Positions 38,277 through 49,288 of a stretch of DNA of 64,000 nt are shown here, piece by piece; the stretch's first letter is position 1, and the number at the start of each line of letters is the position of its first letter. The DNA is from Cymodocea nodosa. Its lineage: Eukaryota; Streptophyta; Magnoliopsida; Alismatales; Cymodoceaceae. Made by a program: the position numbers and the translations under genes. The notes beneath the pieces are model-generated. The model was given only the letters and a program-made list of their open reading frames with translations. It was not told where the DNA came from and did no database searches. The stretch covers positions 558,001 through 622,000 of the forward strand of contig JAZBRI010000004.1 in assembly GCA_036874045.1 (NCBI GenBank). Direction: 5' to 3'.

Positions 38277-38750
38277 TTGAATAGATATAAGCAACTGTTA
38301 GAGCTGTTTCATTTTAATAGTCAGAGTTGTGTGTTTTCTTCTGTAATTGAAAATATGGCATATGCTTATGCTCAAAGATTTCTGAAACCTTTAATTAGCA
38401 TATGTGAATTCTACAATTCTGAAGGACACGACATTTCTAATTGTTTGAAATTGAGACATTTACAGATTGATAGATCCCATGAACAACAAATGAATTATCC
38501 TCAATATAATAGAGCCGAATATGAGAATCCTATAGAAGTATAAGATACCCTAGAGGAAAAATAGAGGATGTCTTAATTAAAATCAAGAATTTTATATATC
38601 CTATTGATATTGTAATTTTGGATTCCCAACAAATTAAGCATAAAAATAGTGATACATCTTTAATTTTGGGAAGACCATTTTTAGCAACATCAGGGGCTGT
38701 TATAAATTGTAAAACTAGAGTAATGAAGTTAGCATATGGTAATGAGGATA
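38277..38750 (+). pseudogene. Athila nucleocapsid-like knuckle and protease pieces (fossil)
   Basis: Shortly after the PBS comes a region with CEFYNSEGHDISNCLKLRHL, a Cys/His knuckle spaced C-x7-GH-x4-C, and then protease-region sequence (ILGRPFLATSGAVINC-like) up to about 38750. The same arrangement, knuckle directly after the PBS, is seen in the outer element at 60400-60540. Confidence 0.7.
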
Positions 38751-39076
38751 CTCAATTAAATATTTTCAAACTAGAAAGGTTTTAGGAGTTAGAAATGTCC
38801 TTACATACCATAGACTTTTTAGAGGATGAATGAGATATGTTAGATGATGTGATTTAAGAAGAATTAAATAGGCAAATCAATTCTAAAACTTTAGAAGAAA
38901 GTGAAAGCATAAATATAGAAGGAGATTAGGAAGAAATTAATTTAAAAAATGATGATGTTCAATTAGGAGCTCTAGCTTTTGATGGGCAGCATTTAGAATT
39001 AAAACATTTACCTCCTGAATTAACCTATATATTTCTGGAAGATAAATGGACCTGTCCAATCATTATTGCTTCAGAT

Positions 39077-40687
39077 TTGAAAGATGATCAAATAGCTAAA
39101 TTAAAAGAGGTAATAGAAAGTTATAAAGAAGTAATAGGATGGACTATGATTGATATAAAAGGGTTAAGTTCAACTTTATGCTGTCACCACATATATTTAG
39201 AAGAGAATGCTAAACCTGTTAGAATTCCTGAGAGGAGATTAAATCCAAACCTTAAGGAAGTAGTTAGGAAGGAAATAGTTAAATGGTTAGATAATGATAT
39301 AATATATCCGATTTCTGATAGCTCGTGGGTTAGTCCAATCCATGTAGTTCCCAAGAAATCAGGATTAACAGTTATTAGGAATGAAAGTCAAGACTTGATA
39401 CCTACTAGAATTCAATCAGGTTGGAGAGTATGTATAGACTATAGAAAGTTGAATGCTGTGACTAGGAAAGATCATTTTCCCTTACCTTTTATAGATCAAA
39501 TGCTGGAAAGATTAGCAGGGCTAGAATATTTTTGTTTCCTAGACGGGTATTCAGGGTATAATCAAATTCCAGTAGCATTAGAGGATCAAGAGAAAATAAC
39601 TTTCACATGTCCTAATGGAACTTATGCTTTTAAAAGAATGCCATTCGGATTATGTAATGCACCAGCTACCTTTCAAAGGTGTGTGCAGGGCATATTTACT
39701 GGAATGACTGATGAATTTTTAGAAATATTTATGGATGATTTTACTGTATATGGCAACTCATATGAAGTGTGTTTAAGCAATTTAGACCAAATATTAAAAC
39801 GCTGTGTGGAAAAAAATCTGGTTTTAAATTGGGAAAAATGTCACTTCATGGTTAAACAAGGAATAGTCTTTGGGCATGTTGTTTCTAAAAATGGGTTGGA
39901 AGTAGATAAAGCTAAAATAGAAGTAATTTCTAATCTACCAGAACCTAAATCAGTAAAAGATATTAGATCATTTCTAGGACATGCTGGTTTTTATAGAAGA
40001 TTTATTAAAGACTTTAGCAAGATAGCTAGACCTTTAACTAATCTATTAAAAGATGTTCCATTTAACTTTGATAAAAATTGCAAGGAAGCATTTTTTAGAC
40101 TTAAGACTAGCTTAATTTCAACTCCTATAATTCAAGCACCTAATTGGAACCATCCATTTGAATTAATGTGCGATGTTTCTGATTTTGCTGTAGGAGCAGT
40201 GTTAGGATAGAAAATAGAAAAATCTCCTAGAGTGACTCATTATGCAAGCAAAACCTTAAATGATGCTCAAGTTAATTACACAACTACTGAAAAAGAATTA
40301 TTAGCTATTGTGTTTGCTTTAGAAAAGTTTAGATCATATTTGATTGGAGCTAAAGTAATAGTATACACAGATTATTCAACTCTAAAACATCTAATAAAGA
40401 AAAAAGAAACTAAACTTAGATTGATCCGATGGATATTATTATTGCAAGAATTCGATCTAGAAATTAAAGATAAAAAAGGTTGTGAGAATGTAGTAGCAGA
40501 TCATTTATCAAGATTACAAATAGAAAAATCAAATATTGAAATTAAGGATAATTTTCCTGATGAACAATTAATGACCATCAACACAATGCCTTGGTATGCA
40601 GACATAGTTAATTACTTAGTTACTGGTTTAACACCCAAGGATTGGAATAGACAGGATTTAGAAATGAAGCTTATTCAAAGACTGTAA
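39077..40687 (+). pseudogene. Athila pol: reverse transcriptase and RNase H (fossil)
   Basis: Long pol stretch. Reverse transcriptase motifs in order: VRKEIVKWLDNDIIYPISDS, WRVCIDYRKLNAVTRKDHFP, FCFLDGYSGYNQIPVA, MPFGLCNAPATFQRC and the catalytic box FMDDF near 39733. The thumb/connection follows (LGHAGFYRRFIKDFSKIARP), and RNase H runs from ~40140 to about 40687 ([20 protein letters not shown], then [13 protein letters not shown]). The RIPERRLNPNLKEVVRKE form is typical of the Athila clade. Broken. Confidence 0.9.
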
Positions 40688-40770
40688 GAGAAAAAGAGAA
40701 AATTAAATTCTAGCATGATAGAAAAATTATTCCTAAAAACTTTGAAATAGGACAAGAAGTATATCTTTAT

Positions 40771-40995
40771 ATGGCTAGACTCCATAACCATCCAGGAAAA
40801 TTAAGATCTAGATGGGCAGGACCTTACATAGTTCGAAATGTTTATCCTTATGGAGCTATTGAAATTGAAAATCCTAAAAATCAAAATATATTTAAAGTAA
40901 ATGGACAAAGACTTAAACCTATTCTGAAAACACCAAAAAGGTCCTTTGGAATTATAGAAGAAATCAGAGTAGAGGACTACTCGAGTTTTACTTAG
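40771..40995 (+). pseudogene. Athila integrase C-terminal part (fossil)
   Basis: GKLRSRWAGPYIVRNVYPYG followed by NPKNQNIFKVNGQRLKPIL matches the C-terminal integrase region of Athila/Tat elements and the outer element's 29750-29977 almost throughout. Confidence 0.85.
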
Positions 40996-41069
40996 TAAGA
41001 AATCAGTTTTTATGTTTATATATATATATATATATAAACATTAAAAATATATATAAAACATAAAAATAG

Positions 41070-41345
41070 TTGCGGTTCAATCGACTGGATCCATCGGTAT
41101 GACCGAAAAATTAAAAAATATTTAGGTCTGACCGAAGCGTAGCATCGGTATGACCGGAACATTAAAAAAATATTGGTTTTACTGAAGCATAGTATCGGTT
41201 AAACTAGAAAAAAATTGTATATTAATTTTCAGAAAAAAATTTTGTTTTACCGAAACATAGTATCGGTTCAACCGAAAGAAAGATAAAAAAATAAAAAAAA
41301 TAAAAAAATATTTAGGTCTGACCGAAGCATAGTATCGGTTAAACC
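41070..41345 (+). repeat. Tandem palindromic repeats (ACCGA-N9-TCGGT)
   Basis: About five imperfect copies of a ~32-bp unit of the form GGTYTRACCGA-N9-TCGGTTAAACC, at about 41072, 41124, 41174, 41242 and 41310, separated by A/T-rich spacers at 50-68 bp intervals. Each unit can fold on itself. They lie in the non-coding stretch between integrase and the env-position ORFs. Confidence 0.85.
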
Positions 41346-41699
41346 TGTAAAAAAAAACAGAAAAACTATTCTCTGTAATATTTTTATTATTATATTTGCT
41401 TTTACGGGGAATCCGTTGAGTTACGCTTAACTCAACGAGCTTACTCCGTTAAGTCTTGAGTTAGTCAACGAGCTTGTTCCGTTGAGTTACCTGTAACACA
41501 ACGGAGTACTGTAGCTAAGACCGCGGATAAAATAGTAATAGTTGGTTCGGGAAATGACCCGATTACCCACCTAAACTTAGTGCTTATTTAAACTAAAACC
41601 TAGGGTTTTGGGGGCATTATTCGACAAATCATTTAGAATCTAGAACAATAGAAATCAGAGCGATTACGTGCTGTTGTGTAACTCCACGATGATGAAGAT

Positions 41700-43917
41700 G
41701 ACGCTTGAATTCTGGGAAGATGTTGTTGATACATCAGAATTTCTGAAGGAATCAAAAGAGTGGCACACGCGGTAGAAGATCAGAAATACGACAAGAGAGA
41801 AAGAGCTACAGAAGGTAGAATCAGAACTTTTCAAGTTGAGAAGAGATTTAGTAGATATGGATATACGAATACCTCAAATACTGGAAACACGAATCAGAAT
41901 CGCAACAGAAATAGGTGTAAGTAAGGAAAGACAAATAAGGCCAAGTAATGAAGTTGCCCTAGAATTAATCCAGCGTAAGTCCCAACTCTGGTTCAAAAGA
42001 CAAATCTGTAGACAAGTTAAACAGGTGATCTGGGAGCAAGAAAGGAAAGCAAATGAAGAGGCAACTGAAGAACGGGAGGAACCAACTGCTGAAAGACCTG
42101 TTCCAGAGGAGCAGTAGTCTGGACCTTCAGTTTCACCAATTAAGCCATTAACACGAGCAGAAATGATGGGGCCTTCGACTGAAGAACAAATAAGAGAATT
42201 TGCAGAACTGGTACAAGTTGGAAAAAACCAAGGAGAATTAGAAGATTTGGCAGTGGCTAAAGCACATCTGGTGTTTGATGCACTGTATAAAAATAGGGCT
42301 GCAGAAAAGTTGAAAGCCCAATATAAAATTAAAGTGGAACAACATCAAGAAGCTACTACCAGAACTGCTATTAGAGATGCTGCAAAAGAAGTTGAAGCTG
42401 GCCCTTCGAGACCAGCAATTATTGGAAGAATTAAACAGGAAGAGCCAGTACTTGTGGTTCGAAAGCCTGCAGAGCCTATTTTTGTAGATTTAATTTCAGA
42501 AGATGAAGAGGAAGAACAGACACAACTAATCAGAAAAAAGAAAGAAAAAGAAAAAGTGCCTGATTATAAAGAAATTAAATCTGAAATACCAATTTTTACA
42601 GGGCCTATGGAGCAGATTTTTATTAACCTGCTATCTGAATCTGAGGAGGAGCAGGAGGAGCAAAGAAAAGAAAAAAATTAGGCTGAAATTAGTTTGCAGC
42701 CTATACAAGAAGAAACAAAAATTTGGGTAGAAACTGAATTGCCCGTGACTCCATCCCAATCTGTTACAGAATCAGAAAGAACAGTAACAGAACATATTGG
42801 TAGTCAGGAGGAAGAAGAAAGAGTAGAAAATGAAGAGGCTGAAAGAAGCCATTTGGACAAAAATAATTTCACAGATTCCACTGAAGAGCAAGAAACTCTT
42901 CAGCAAATTATGGAAAGAATTCAAGACAGAGTGGAGAGTTCTGCCGGTTCACCACCACAGATAGAAGCAAAAGCAAAAATTCAGGAATCTGAAGAGAATG
43001 TCCAAATGCAGCCTATGCTAGAGGAAGAGCAAGAGCAAACCCCTCTGGAACAACAAAGTCACCTTCCTGACCCGACTGAAACAACAATTTTGAATGAAGT
43101 ACATTTTTGTAGTCAGGAAGCTTATATCAAATACCAAGAAATAAGGGGTTACGATATTATTTACAGTAGACCAGTAAATTAGGATGGAATGTAAGAAATC
43201 AAAGATCTATTTAAATTCCAAGGTCTACCGCAATTTATATCTCAAGATAGAGGGCATGTAGGATATGAGAATTTAGTGCCCTGTTTCTATGCAAATTTAA
43301 GAGAAGAAGAAGGATAATTAATTTCAAACGTGGAGGAAGCTGATGTACAGAAAACACCAGAGCTTCTCCACAACATATTTGGTTTAAAGAATGAAGGAAC
43401 AAAATTTTTGGAGGATACAACTACAGTTGAATGGACTGAGCAGCAAATTAAGGATTGTTTAGCTATCAATCCTGGTGTGCCATTATTAAACAGATTGAAG
43501 CATTTAAATGGTAAAACACACATGGTAGCTAACATTCTGATTAAGAATGTCTATCAATGACAGGGCCATGACATAGAATTAAGTCAATTTGTCAAATGGG
43601 CCACGTATGCAGTTGTAAATAAGATCCAAATAAATTGGTCTGCAGTTTTTATCTCCAAGCTGAAAACAGTAAAGAAGAAATTATTTTATGGAGATTTGAT
43701 TCCACTACTGATGGTGGATAGTATTGATTTCACTAAATGGACATCAAAAAGGATAAGATCTAGAACCATTACAATGAAAGAATACAGAAATTTTGTAGCT
43801 GCAGAATTAGCTGTACCTTCTGGAGAAATTGCAGGAGCAGTAGAGAGGATAAATCAATTAGAGCAGCAATTAGAAAAACTCCAGAAGGAAGTAGATGAAC
43901 TTAGGCATAGAGATTAA
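41700..43917 (+). pseudogene. Env-position ORF region of the inner Athila element (fossil)
   Basis: Four open stretches (41836-42117, 42163-42681, 42694-43182, 43696-43917) and one at 43330-43560. The first three are strongly charged, Glu/Lys/Gln-rich and probably disordered or coiled (for example LISEDEEEEQTQLIRKKKEK). The later part (QGLPQFISQ-like sequence to WTEQQIKDCLAINPGVPLLN, then INQLEQQLEKLQKEVDELRH) resembles the putative plant transposon/env-like proteins found 3' of pol in Athila elements and ends in a short coiled coil. No convincing membrane segment or signal peptide. Broken, several breaks. Confidence 0.6.
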
Positions 43918-44354
43918 ATTGTATTGTTCGTCTACTTGTGTAAAATTGTATGAAATTGTATGATGTACTTGTAATGTAATTGATTCATATTAATGAATAT
44001 AATTTTTCAGATGCAATTTTCATACTTATTTGAATGTGAAATGAATAGAATTTATTGAATATTATGTAATTTGTGGAACTTTATGAATATGTAACAGATT
44101 TACAATTTGTTGAATGACAAGATAACTGCTGAAAATTTTTTGCATGTTATAAGGTAAAATGTAAATTCTGCATAACATAAAATGACCTGCAATTTAAATC
44201 TTTATATAATGTTCAGATTTAAATGTATTTTAATCAAAATGAGGCATTAATGACATAGATTTAACTTTATTACAGTTAGAAGAATGACAAAGAAAAAAAA
44301 AACAGAATAGAAAAATTACGAGAGTGAAACTGAGAAGTTGCCAAGTGTTAAATC

Positions 44355-44535
44355 AACGAAGTAATTCCATTGAGTTAACCGTAACTCCACGAGGTCAGTA
44401 ATATAATATGAGGTCACTCCGTTGAGTTATCTGTAACTCAACGAAGTTAGTCTGTGGAGTTAGCAACAGTAACCGACTATGTTCTGTAGAGTAATCTGTA
44501 ACTCAACGAGGTTAGTTCGTGGATTAAGCAGAACG
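44355..44535 (+). repeat. Cluster of GTTGAGTTA/TAACTCAAC hairpins
   Basis: Three successive inverted motifs of the type CCGTTGAGTTA-TCTG-TAACTCAACG (best at about 44418-44442), with variants around 44368-44392 and 44488-44510, spaced about 50-70 bp apart. Related motifs occur at 36826-36860, 37897-37945, 41409-41510, 46277-46335 and 58695-58757 and throughout the copia LTRs. Confidence 0.85.
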
Positions 44536-44587
44536 GTTATTCTTTTAACCACAAACGAAACTTCGTCGGTTTAGCGGTTACCAAAAT

Positions 44588-44893
44588 TTGAAATTAGTAG
44601 TGGTACACGTACCCATTAAAACAGGAACCACGATGCACTTTGCAAGACACGTTCTTGCAACGAGATTTATTCACTTTATGGATGCGCAGTATATATATGA
44701 AACAAAATGTTATTTACGAGTTACCAACACTTTTAAGAGAAAGGAGAAAGCGTTGGAGGAAGTAGAAGGAGAAGCAGCTGATTCAACCTTCATCCGACAA
44801 CAAATATTTATAGAATGGAAAGCTTCAGACTGGTATGTAATTAATCTTCTGTTATTTATTTATGATCACATGGACTCGTTCTCTAAGCACTAA
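44588..44893 (+). other. Unassigned 101-codon ORF in the inner Athila element
   Basis: Open frame with segments HFARHVLATRFIHFMDAQYI and KEKALEEVEGEAADSTFIRQ. I recognise no family. It lies between the env-position region and the gag-like ORF and is followed by a GTATGT donor-like site at about 44833 and a TTCTTTAG acceptor-like site near 44981, so it may be a transcribed leader exon for the gag-like ORF; that is inference. Confidence 0.3.
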
Positions 44894-45017
44894 ACGATTA
44901 GTAAGAACACCTATCCAGAAATTTTCATTGCAGAGGGGTACTGAAAAATTTTCTGAACTGAACTTTAACGAAATTCTTTAGGGTGTAGCTAACCTTTGTT
45001 TAAAAGAGAACGTAGAG

Positions 45018-46205
45018 ATGACTGCTCTAGTAGAAAAACCATTAGGAGAGATTCTGTATCCTGAATTAATTGATGAACCTTCATGTATTCGATTGCCAAA
45101 CTTTGAGGGAGATAGGTTTGAATTGAAATCTAATTATATTAGTCAATTGCTACATTTTCATGGATTAGAAAGAGAGGATGCCTATTATTTCCTTAGAGAA
45201 TTTAACGAAGTTTGTCAAATGATGAGAATGCTGAACATGAGTATAGATGCTATTAAACTTAGATATATCCCTTTTGCTTTAAAAGATACAGCTAAGAGAT
45301 GGTTATATACTTTGTCGCGTGATTCAATTTCTACATGGACTGAATTTTGCTCTGTTTTTCTGGAAAAATACTATCCAACACATCAAACGATTAAAAAGAA
45401 GAAAGAAATATTAATGTGTAGCCAAAAACAGGGTGAATCATTCTGGAAATATTTTGAAAGATTTAAAGATTTACTGACTCAATGTCCACATCATGCAATG
45501 AGTAAAGCACAATTAATAGGTATAATTTATGAAGGCATAGATGTTTCAACGAAATATTTATTAGAATCTACTTGTCAAAATGGATTTTTAAAATTATGTA
45601 GTGACGAAGCATGGGCATATTTAGAAAATTTTGCAAAAAGAACTGCACAGTGGGAAAATTCGGCTGAAGCTATTGCAGATAAAAGATTATTTCGAAAAGG
45701 AATGCATGAAATAGATTCCAATACTATGCTTGAGGTGAAATTAAATGAATTAACAAAGAAAATAGAAGAGTTATCATTAAATCAAAAGCTAGCAGAAAAG
45801 AATACAAACATAAATGACTTAGATATTATTTATGCTAGAAACCAGAGAGATAACTTGGGAAATTCTTATAATCCTAATTGGAGAAATCACCCGAATTTAT
45901 CTTGGAGAAACAACAATTTTCAGGGAGGAGAAAATATAAATGAGAAGAACATAAGTTATGAAGTATTAATTGAACAAGGAGCTAGAATAGAGAAATTAGA
46001 AAAGATAATCCAACAAGTAAACAATCGTCTAGAATTTATATTTGGAAATGCTGTAAATCAAAATCAGAATAGAAATATACTACTTAGACAGAAAGAACCA
46101 ATGGAAGTTAGACCTACTGGAGGATTGCCAATACAAACTATACCTAATCCTGTCAATAGAACGGTTAATGAAATTGATACCTCTTCTGGGAGGGCAGTTG
46201 AATGA
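45018..46205 (+). CDS. Athila-type gag-like ORF, 395 codons, looks whole
   Basis: Uninterrupted frame. Residues ~60-200 form a plant Ty3/gypsy retrotransposon gag domain (IPFALKDTAKRWLYTLSRDS, TWTEFCSVFLEKYYPTHQT, then GESFWKYFERFKDLLTQCPH). The C-terminal half has the Athila gag signature NSYNPNWRNHPNLSWR and a coiled-coil stretch (ARIEKLEKIIQQVNNRLEFI). No Cys/His knuckle is present in this ORF; the element has one near its PBS instead. In Athila elements gag normally lies 5' of pol, so this location, about 4.3 kb 3' of the RT-RNase H region, is unusual. Confidence 0.85.
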   Translation: MTALVEKPLGEILYPELIDEPSCIRLPNFEGDRFELKSNYISQLLHFHGLEREDAYYFLREFNEVCQMMRMLNMSIDAIKLRYIPFALKDTAKRWLYTLSRDSISTWTEFCSVFLEKYYPTHQTIKKKKEILMCSQKQGESFWKYFERFKDLLTQCPHHAMSKAQLIGIIYEGIDVSTKYLLESTCQNGFLKLCSDEAWAYLENFAKRTAQWENSAEAIADKRLFRKGMHEIDSNTMLEVKLNELTKKIEELSLNQKLAEKNTNINDLDIIYARNQRDNLGNSYNPNWRNHPNLSWRNNNFQGGENINEKNISYEVLIEQGARIEKLEKIIQQVNNRLEFIFGNAVNQNQNRNILLRQKEPMEVRPTGGLPIQTIPNPVNRTVNEIDTSSGRAVE

Positions 46206-46400
46206 AGCAGCATATCTGAAGCAACTATCTGTATGTATATATGTTTTTATTTTTATTTTAAGTTAATAGTATCGTAGAGTTAATTTTTAACTCAACGAAC
46301 TTAGTCCGTTGAGTTATGCCTTAACTCCACGAGGGTGTGCAGTAGTTATGTTAATTTTTGTCTCTGCTAAATTTTTGTTTTTATTTTATAGAATCGACAA

Positions 46401-47540
46401 ATGGAATTAATGCAATTACCGTTGGATGCACAAAGAGAAATACTAAGTAACTTGTCAGCTAAAGATCTGTGCAGGATGTGTTATGTATCAAAGGAAATTA
46501 AAGACTGTATTGAAGAAAAATATTTTCAGGGACTACAAGCTACTAAAATGACTAAGATTAGAGATGGATTCATATGGAGGTCATTTAATCATAGTTCAAA
46601 TACCCATGAATATCTGGCTATAGAAGAAACTACTAGAACTCCACCCAATGCATTAGAAGGAATGAGTCATATTATGGGGATAGATGAAGGATTAATCATA
46701 TACAAGACGAGACCAAGGTATGCAAGTTTATCATTACCTGAGATTTTGATAAGAAATCCTATAACAGGAGAAGAATGTAATATAGGAAGACCTAATATAT
46801 TTGAAACACCAACTTAAAATTGTAGGTCAGCTTTAATATTTTCTGATAAAAATTCTGCAATTCCTGAAAAATTATATTATTGGAGACCTACAGGAAATTA
46901 GGGTGAAGATTTACGCTTAAGTGTGTATAATTTTCTAAACAGATCTTGGAATGAAAACATTATAATATATCTAGGAAAGAAATCATTAATTAACCAAACA
47001 CATGTCATACTTGATGGTTATATTTATTTAGTCACGGAGATATCAATAGCATATAGATCTGATTTATACATAGTGAGCATAGACAGTTATGATGATTATA
47101 TAGAAATTTTACCTGTATCGAGTGAAATAGCTAAACCACCATCTGAAAAATTTAATAAAATTCAAATAGGAATGTGGTATAATGAAAAAGATGATCCTAC
47201 TTTATGTCTGATAAGATGGTGGGATGAACTGATGAAATTTCAAATATGGATTATGGAAGACATGAATGAATGGAAGTGGGAAGAGGAGTATATTGAAATA
47301 GATGTAGAAATAGAAACTGCTACATTACCTTGGAACCAAAAAGGATCCCTTTCTGCATTACATATCATTAATGGTAATACACTCGTATTTGGAATTTATA
47401 ATGTATTGCATGTTTACAAATTAAAAAGGACCAAGAACTGCATTAAAACAGAATTAATAGCAAGAATAACTATGCTTAAAAAGTTTGCTTGGACTGATAC
47501 ATTTATTCCATTTGTTTCTACTTTTCAATCATGTTCTTAA
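46401..47540 (+). pseudogene. Captured F-box / F-box-associated gene copy inside the element
   Basis: An F-box at the N-terminus (MQLPLDAQREILSNLSAKDL followed by CRMCYVSKEIKDCI) and an F-box-associated-type region (EGLIIYKTRPRYASLSLPEI, then LIRNPITGEECNI; later WNENIIIYLGKKSL, WWDELMKFQIWIMED and TLVFGIYNVLHVYKLKR). F-box proteins are substrate receptors of SCF ubiquitin ligases. The copy is intronless, lies between the gag-like ORF and the element's 3' block, and is followed by an A tract at 47588-47603. A GTATGT donor-like site (~46231) and TTTTATAG acceptor-like site (~46391) precede it, so splicing downstream of gag is conceivable. It is broken, with about two breaks. Confidence 0.78.
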
Positions 47541-47587
47541 GCTGTGATTTTGTGTGTTTAATGTTGTGTATTCTGCATTTATTTAAT

Positions 47588-47603
47588 AAAAAAAAAAAAA
47601 AAA
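47588..47603 (+). repeat. A16 tract after the F-box copy
   Basis: A run of 16 A residues 47 bp past the F-box frame, preceded by TTTATTT and followed by ACAAACAAAAC. It could be the remnant of a poly(A) tail brought in with a captured mRNA, or a chance low-complexity tract. Confidence 0.6.
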
Positions 47604-47879
47604 CAAACAAAACAAATTATCAATCCAGTTTGTTGGTATCTGTTCTGGGAAACCAACTGGCTTGCTTGTGAGCCACCAAAGGCATAGAAGCCTGGGTTCC
47701 ACACAAGACACTGATTTATTAATACCTGTTAAATGTTATTTTGTTTTATATTCTGTGTTCATTTGGGAATGAAAAGTTTTTCAGAATCAAAAATCAAAAT
47801 ATGCAGAAAGAGATACAAATGGAACAAGGTATGTAACCAATTACTTATCTTGAATTTTAAATCGAACAAAACTTTATTC

Positions 47880-49140
47880 ATGCCTGCTACAATTACTGTA
47901 CTTATTGTCAAATCTTTTACATTGAGGACAATGCAAAATGTAGGTATGGGAGGGAGGTAATTAAAGTAACAACCATGTAAGTTTGTTAATTAAAGGAATT
48001 AAAATGATACTGCAAAGTTTTGAGGAAATTGAAAATTTTTATGAACTTGCTGTAACTATCCGATAATTGAGATTGTAAATTTTTTATAAACTGCTTGAAT
48101 GTTATATTCAGAAGGCTATAGAAGATGCTATAGAATTTATTATTTATGTAAATCTAGATATAGTATCTTATGATTTTTCTGAATTTCATGAGTTTAACAG
48201 TTTCACGATTTTAAAATGAAATTAGAATATTTAATGCTTAATCAGAAAATTATCTGAAGTCCTGAAGGAGCTGAGATGTGAATTCTAGATTAAATAAAAC
48301 ACATATGATGAAAGATACATTTACTTTGACTGATTGAACTTGTAGAATGATTTATGTGTAGATCTTATTAAACTACAGATAAAGTATGAACTTATTGTTA
48401 TGGATTCATATCTTTAGTAAATGATAGAAGCAGGATTATATGAGATTGGTGTTTTACTGCATCTGTATTAATGAAATACGTGCATATACAGTATGTGATT
48501 AATGCTTTGTTTTGTGTGTGCATTTATTTTTAGAAAAAAAAAAAAAAACCGTAAGAGTTTATTGACTTGTTTGATCACGAGCCTTTTGTACTTGAGCAGA
48601 TAGGTATGTAAGGATTGTTGACCTGAAAAAGGACTTTGAAAATTTGGCAACCTAAGATCTTGATCAGATCTGGGATTGTTGACTGAAAGCTCGTTACATG
48701 GGTACATTAGAAAGCTCTTGCATGATTCAAGCTTGTTAAATTAACTTTTAAAGTACAAAAAAAAGAAAAAAAAAAGAAAAAAGAAAAGAAAAGAAAAAAA
48801 CATATAATGTTCTGAAAAGATACAAGTGTTTTGTGAAATACAGATATCTTATGAATCGAGTATATTTTCTGTTATCTAGAATTGCTGAAATATGAATCTG
48901 GAATTGACTTTTGAAGTTGTTTAATGGAAATACAATTCTTTATTCTACTTGTCTTAATCAGATTGAATTGGATTGTACTTTAATTTGTATGTTGTTGAAA
49001 TTTCTTCTGGAAAAACTTATTGAAAAATTCATGATTACAGATGATGAAAAGAAGAACAAACGATAATATAATTAACACCTATATGAAGATGATATACTTT
49101 GTATGTAATTTACATATATTCTAAATATCTTTGCAGGTTG
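47880..49140 (+). repeat. 3' untranslated block 'U', inner Athila copy
   Basis: Begins near the Athila pre-purine-tract motif CATTGAGGACAATG (47921) followed by GTAGGTATGGGAGGGAGG, and runs to about 49140. It is homologous to 28206-29475 (reverse complement) and 51523-52560 (reverse complement). Non-coding. Further purine tracts follow at 49196-49206 and 49279-49288, so the element has several PPT-like tracts. Confidence 0.75.
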
Positions 49141-49278
49141 ATTACTGAAACATACAGAATATATGTTTATGCTAAACAGAAGAAAAAAAAAAACAAAAGG
49201 GGGAGAATTAATTCTAGCACTTTTTGAAAGACCAATTAATTAAATCTTAGTTTGCTAAGGGACTAGCAAAATTTAGGT

Positions 49279-49288
49279 ATGGGGGAAG
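49279..49288 (+). other. Polypurine tract of the inner Athila element
   Basis: ATGGGGGAAG lies directly before the 3' LTR start at 49289. Confidence 0.85.

Noticed and set aside
44355-44535. Possible CRISPR-like array from regularly spaced repeats
   Set aside because: The repeats are inverted pairs with variable spacing inside a plant retrotransposon. There are no unique spacers of even length and no cas-like genes.
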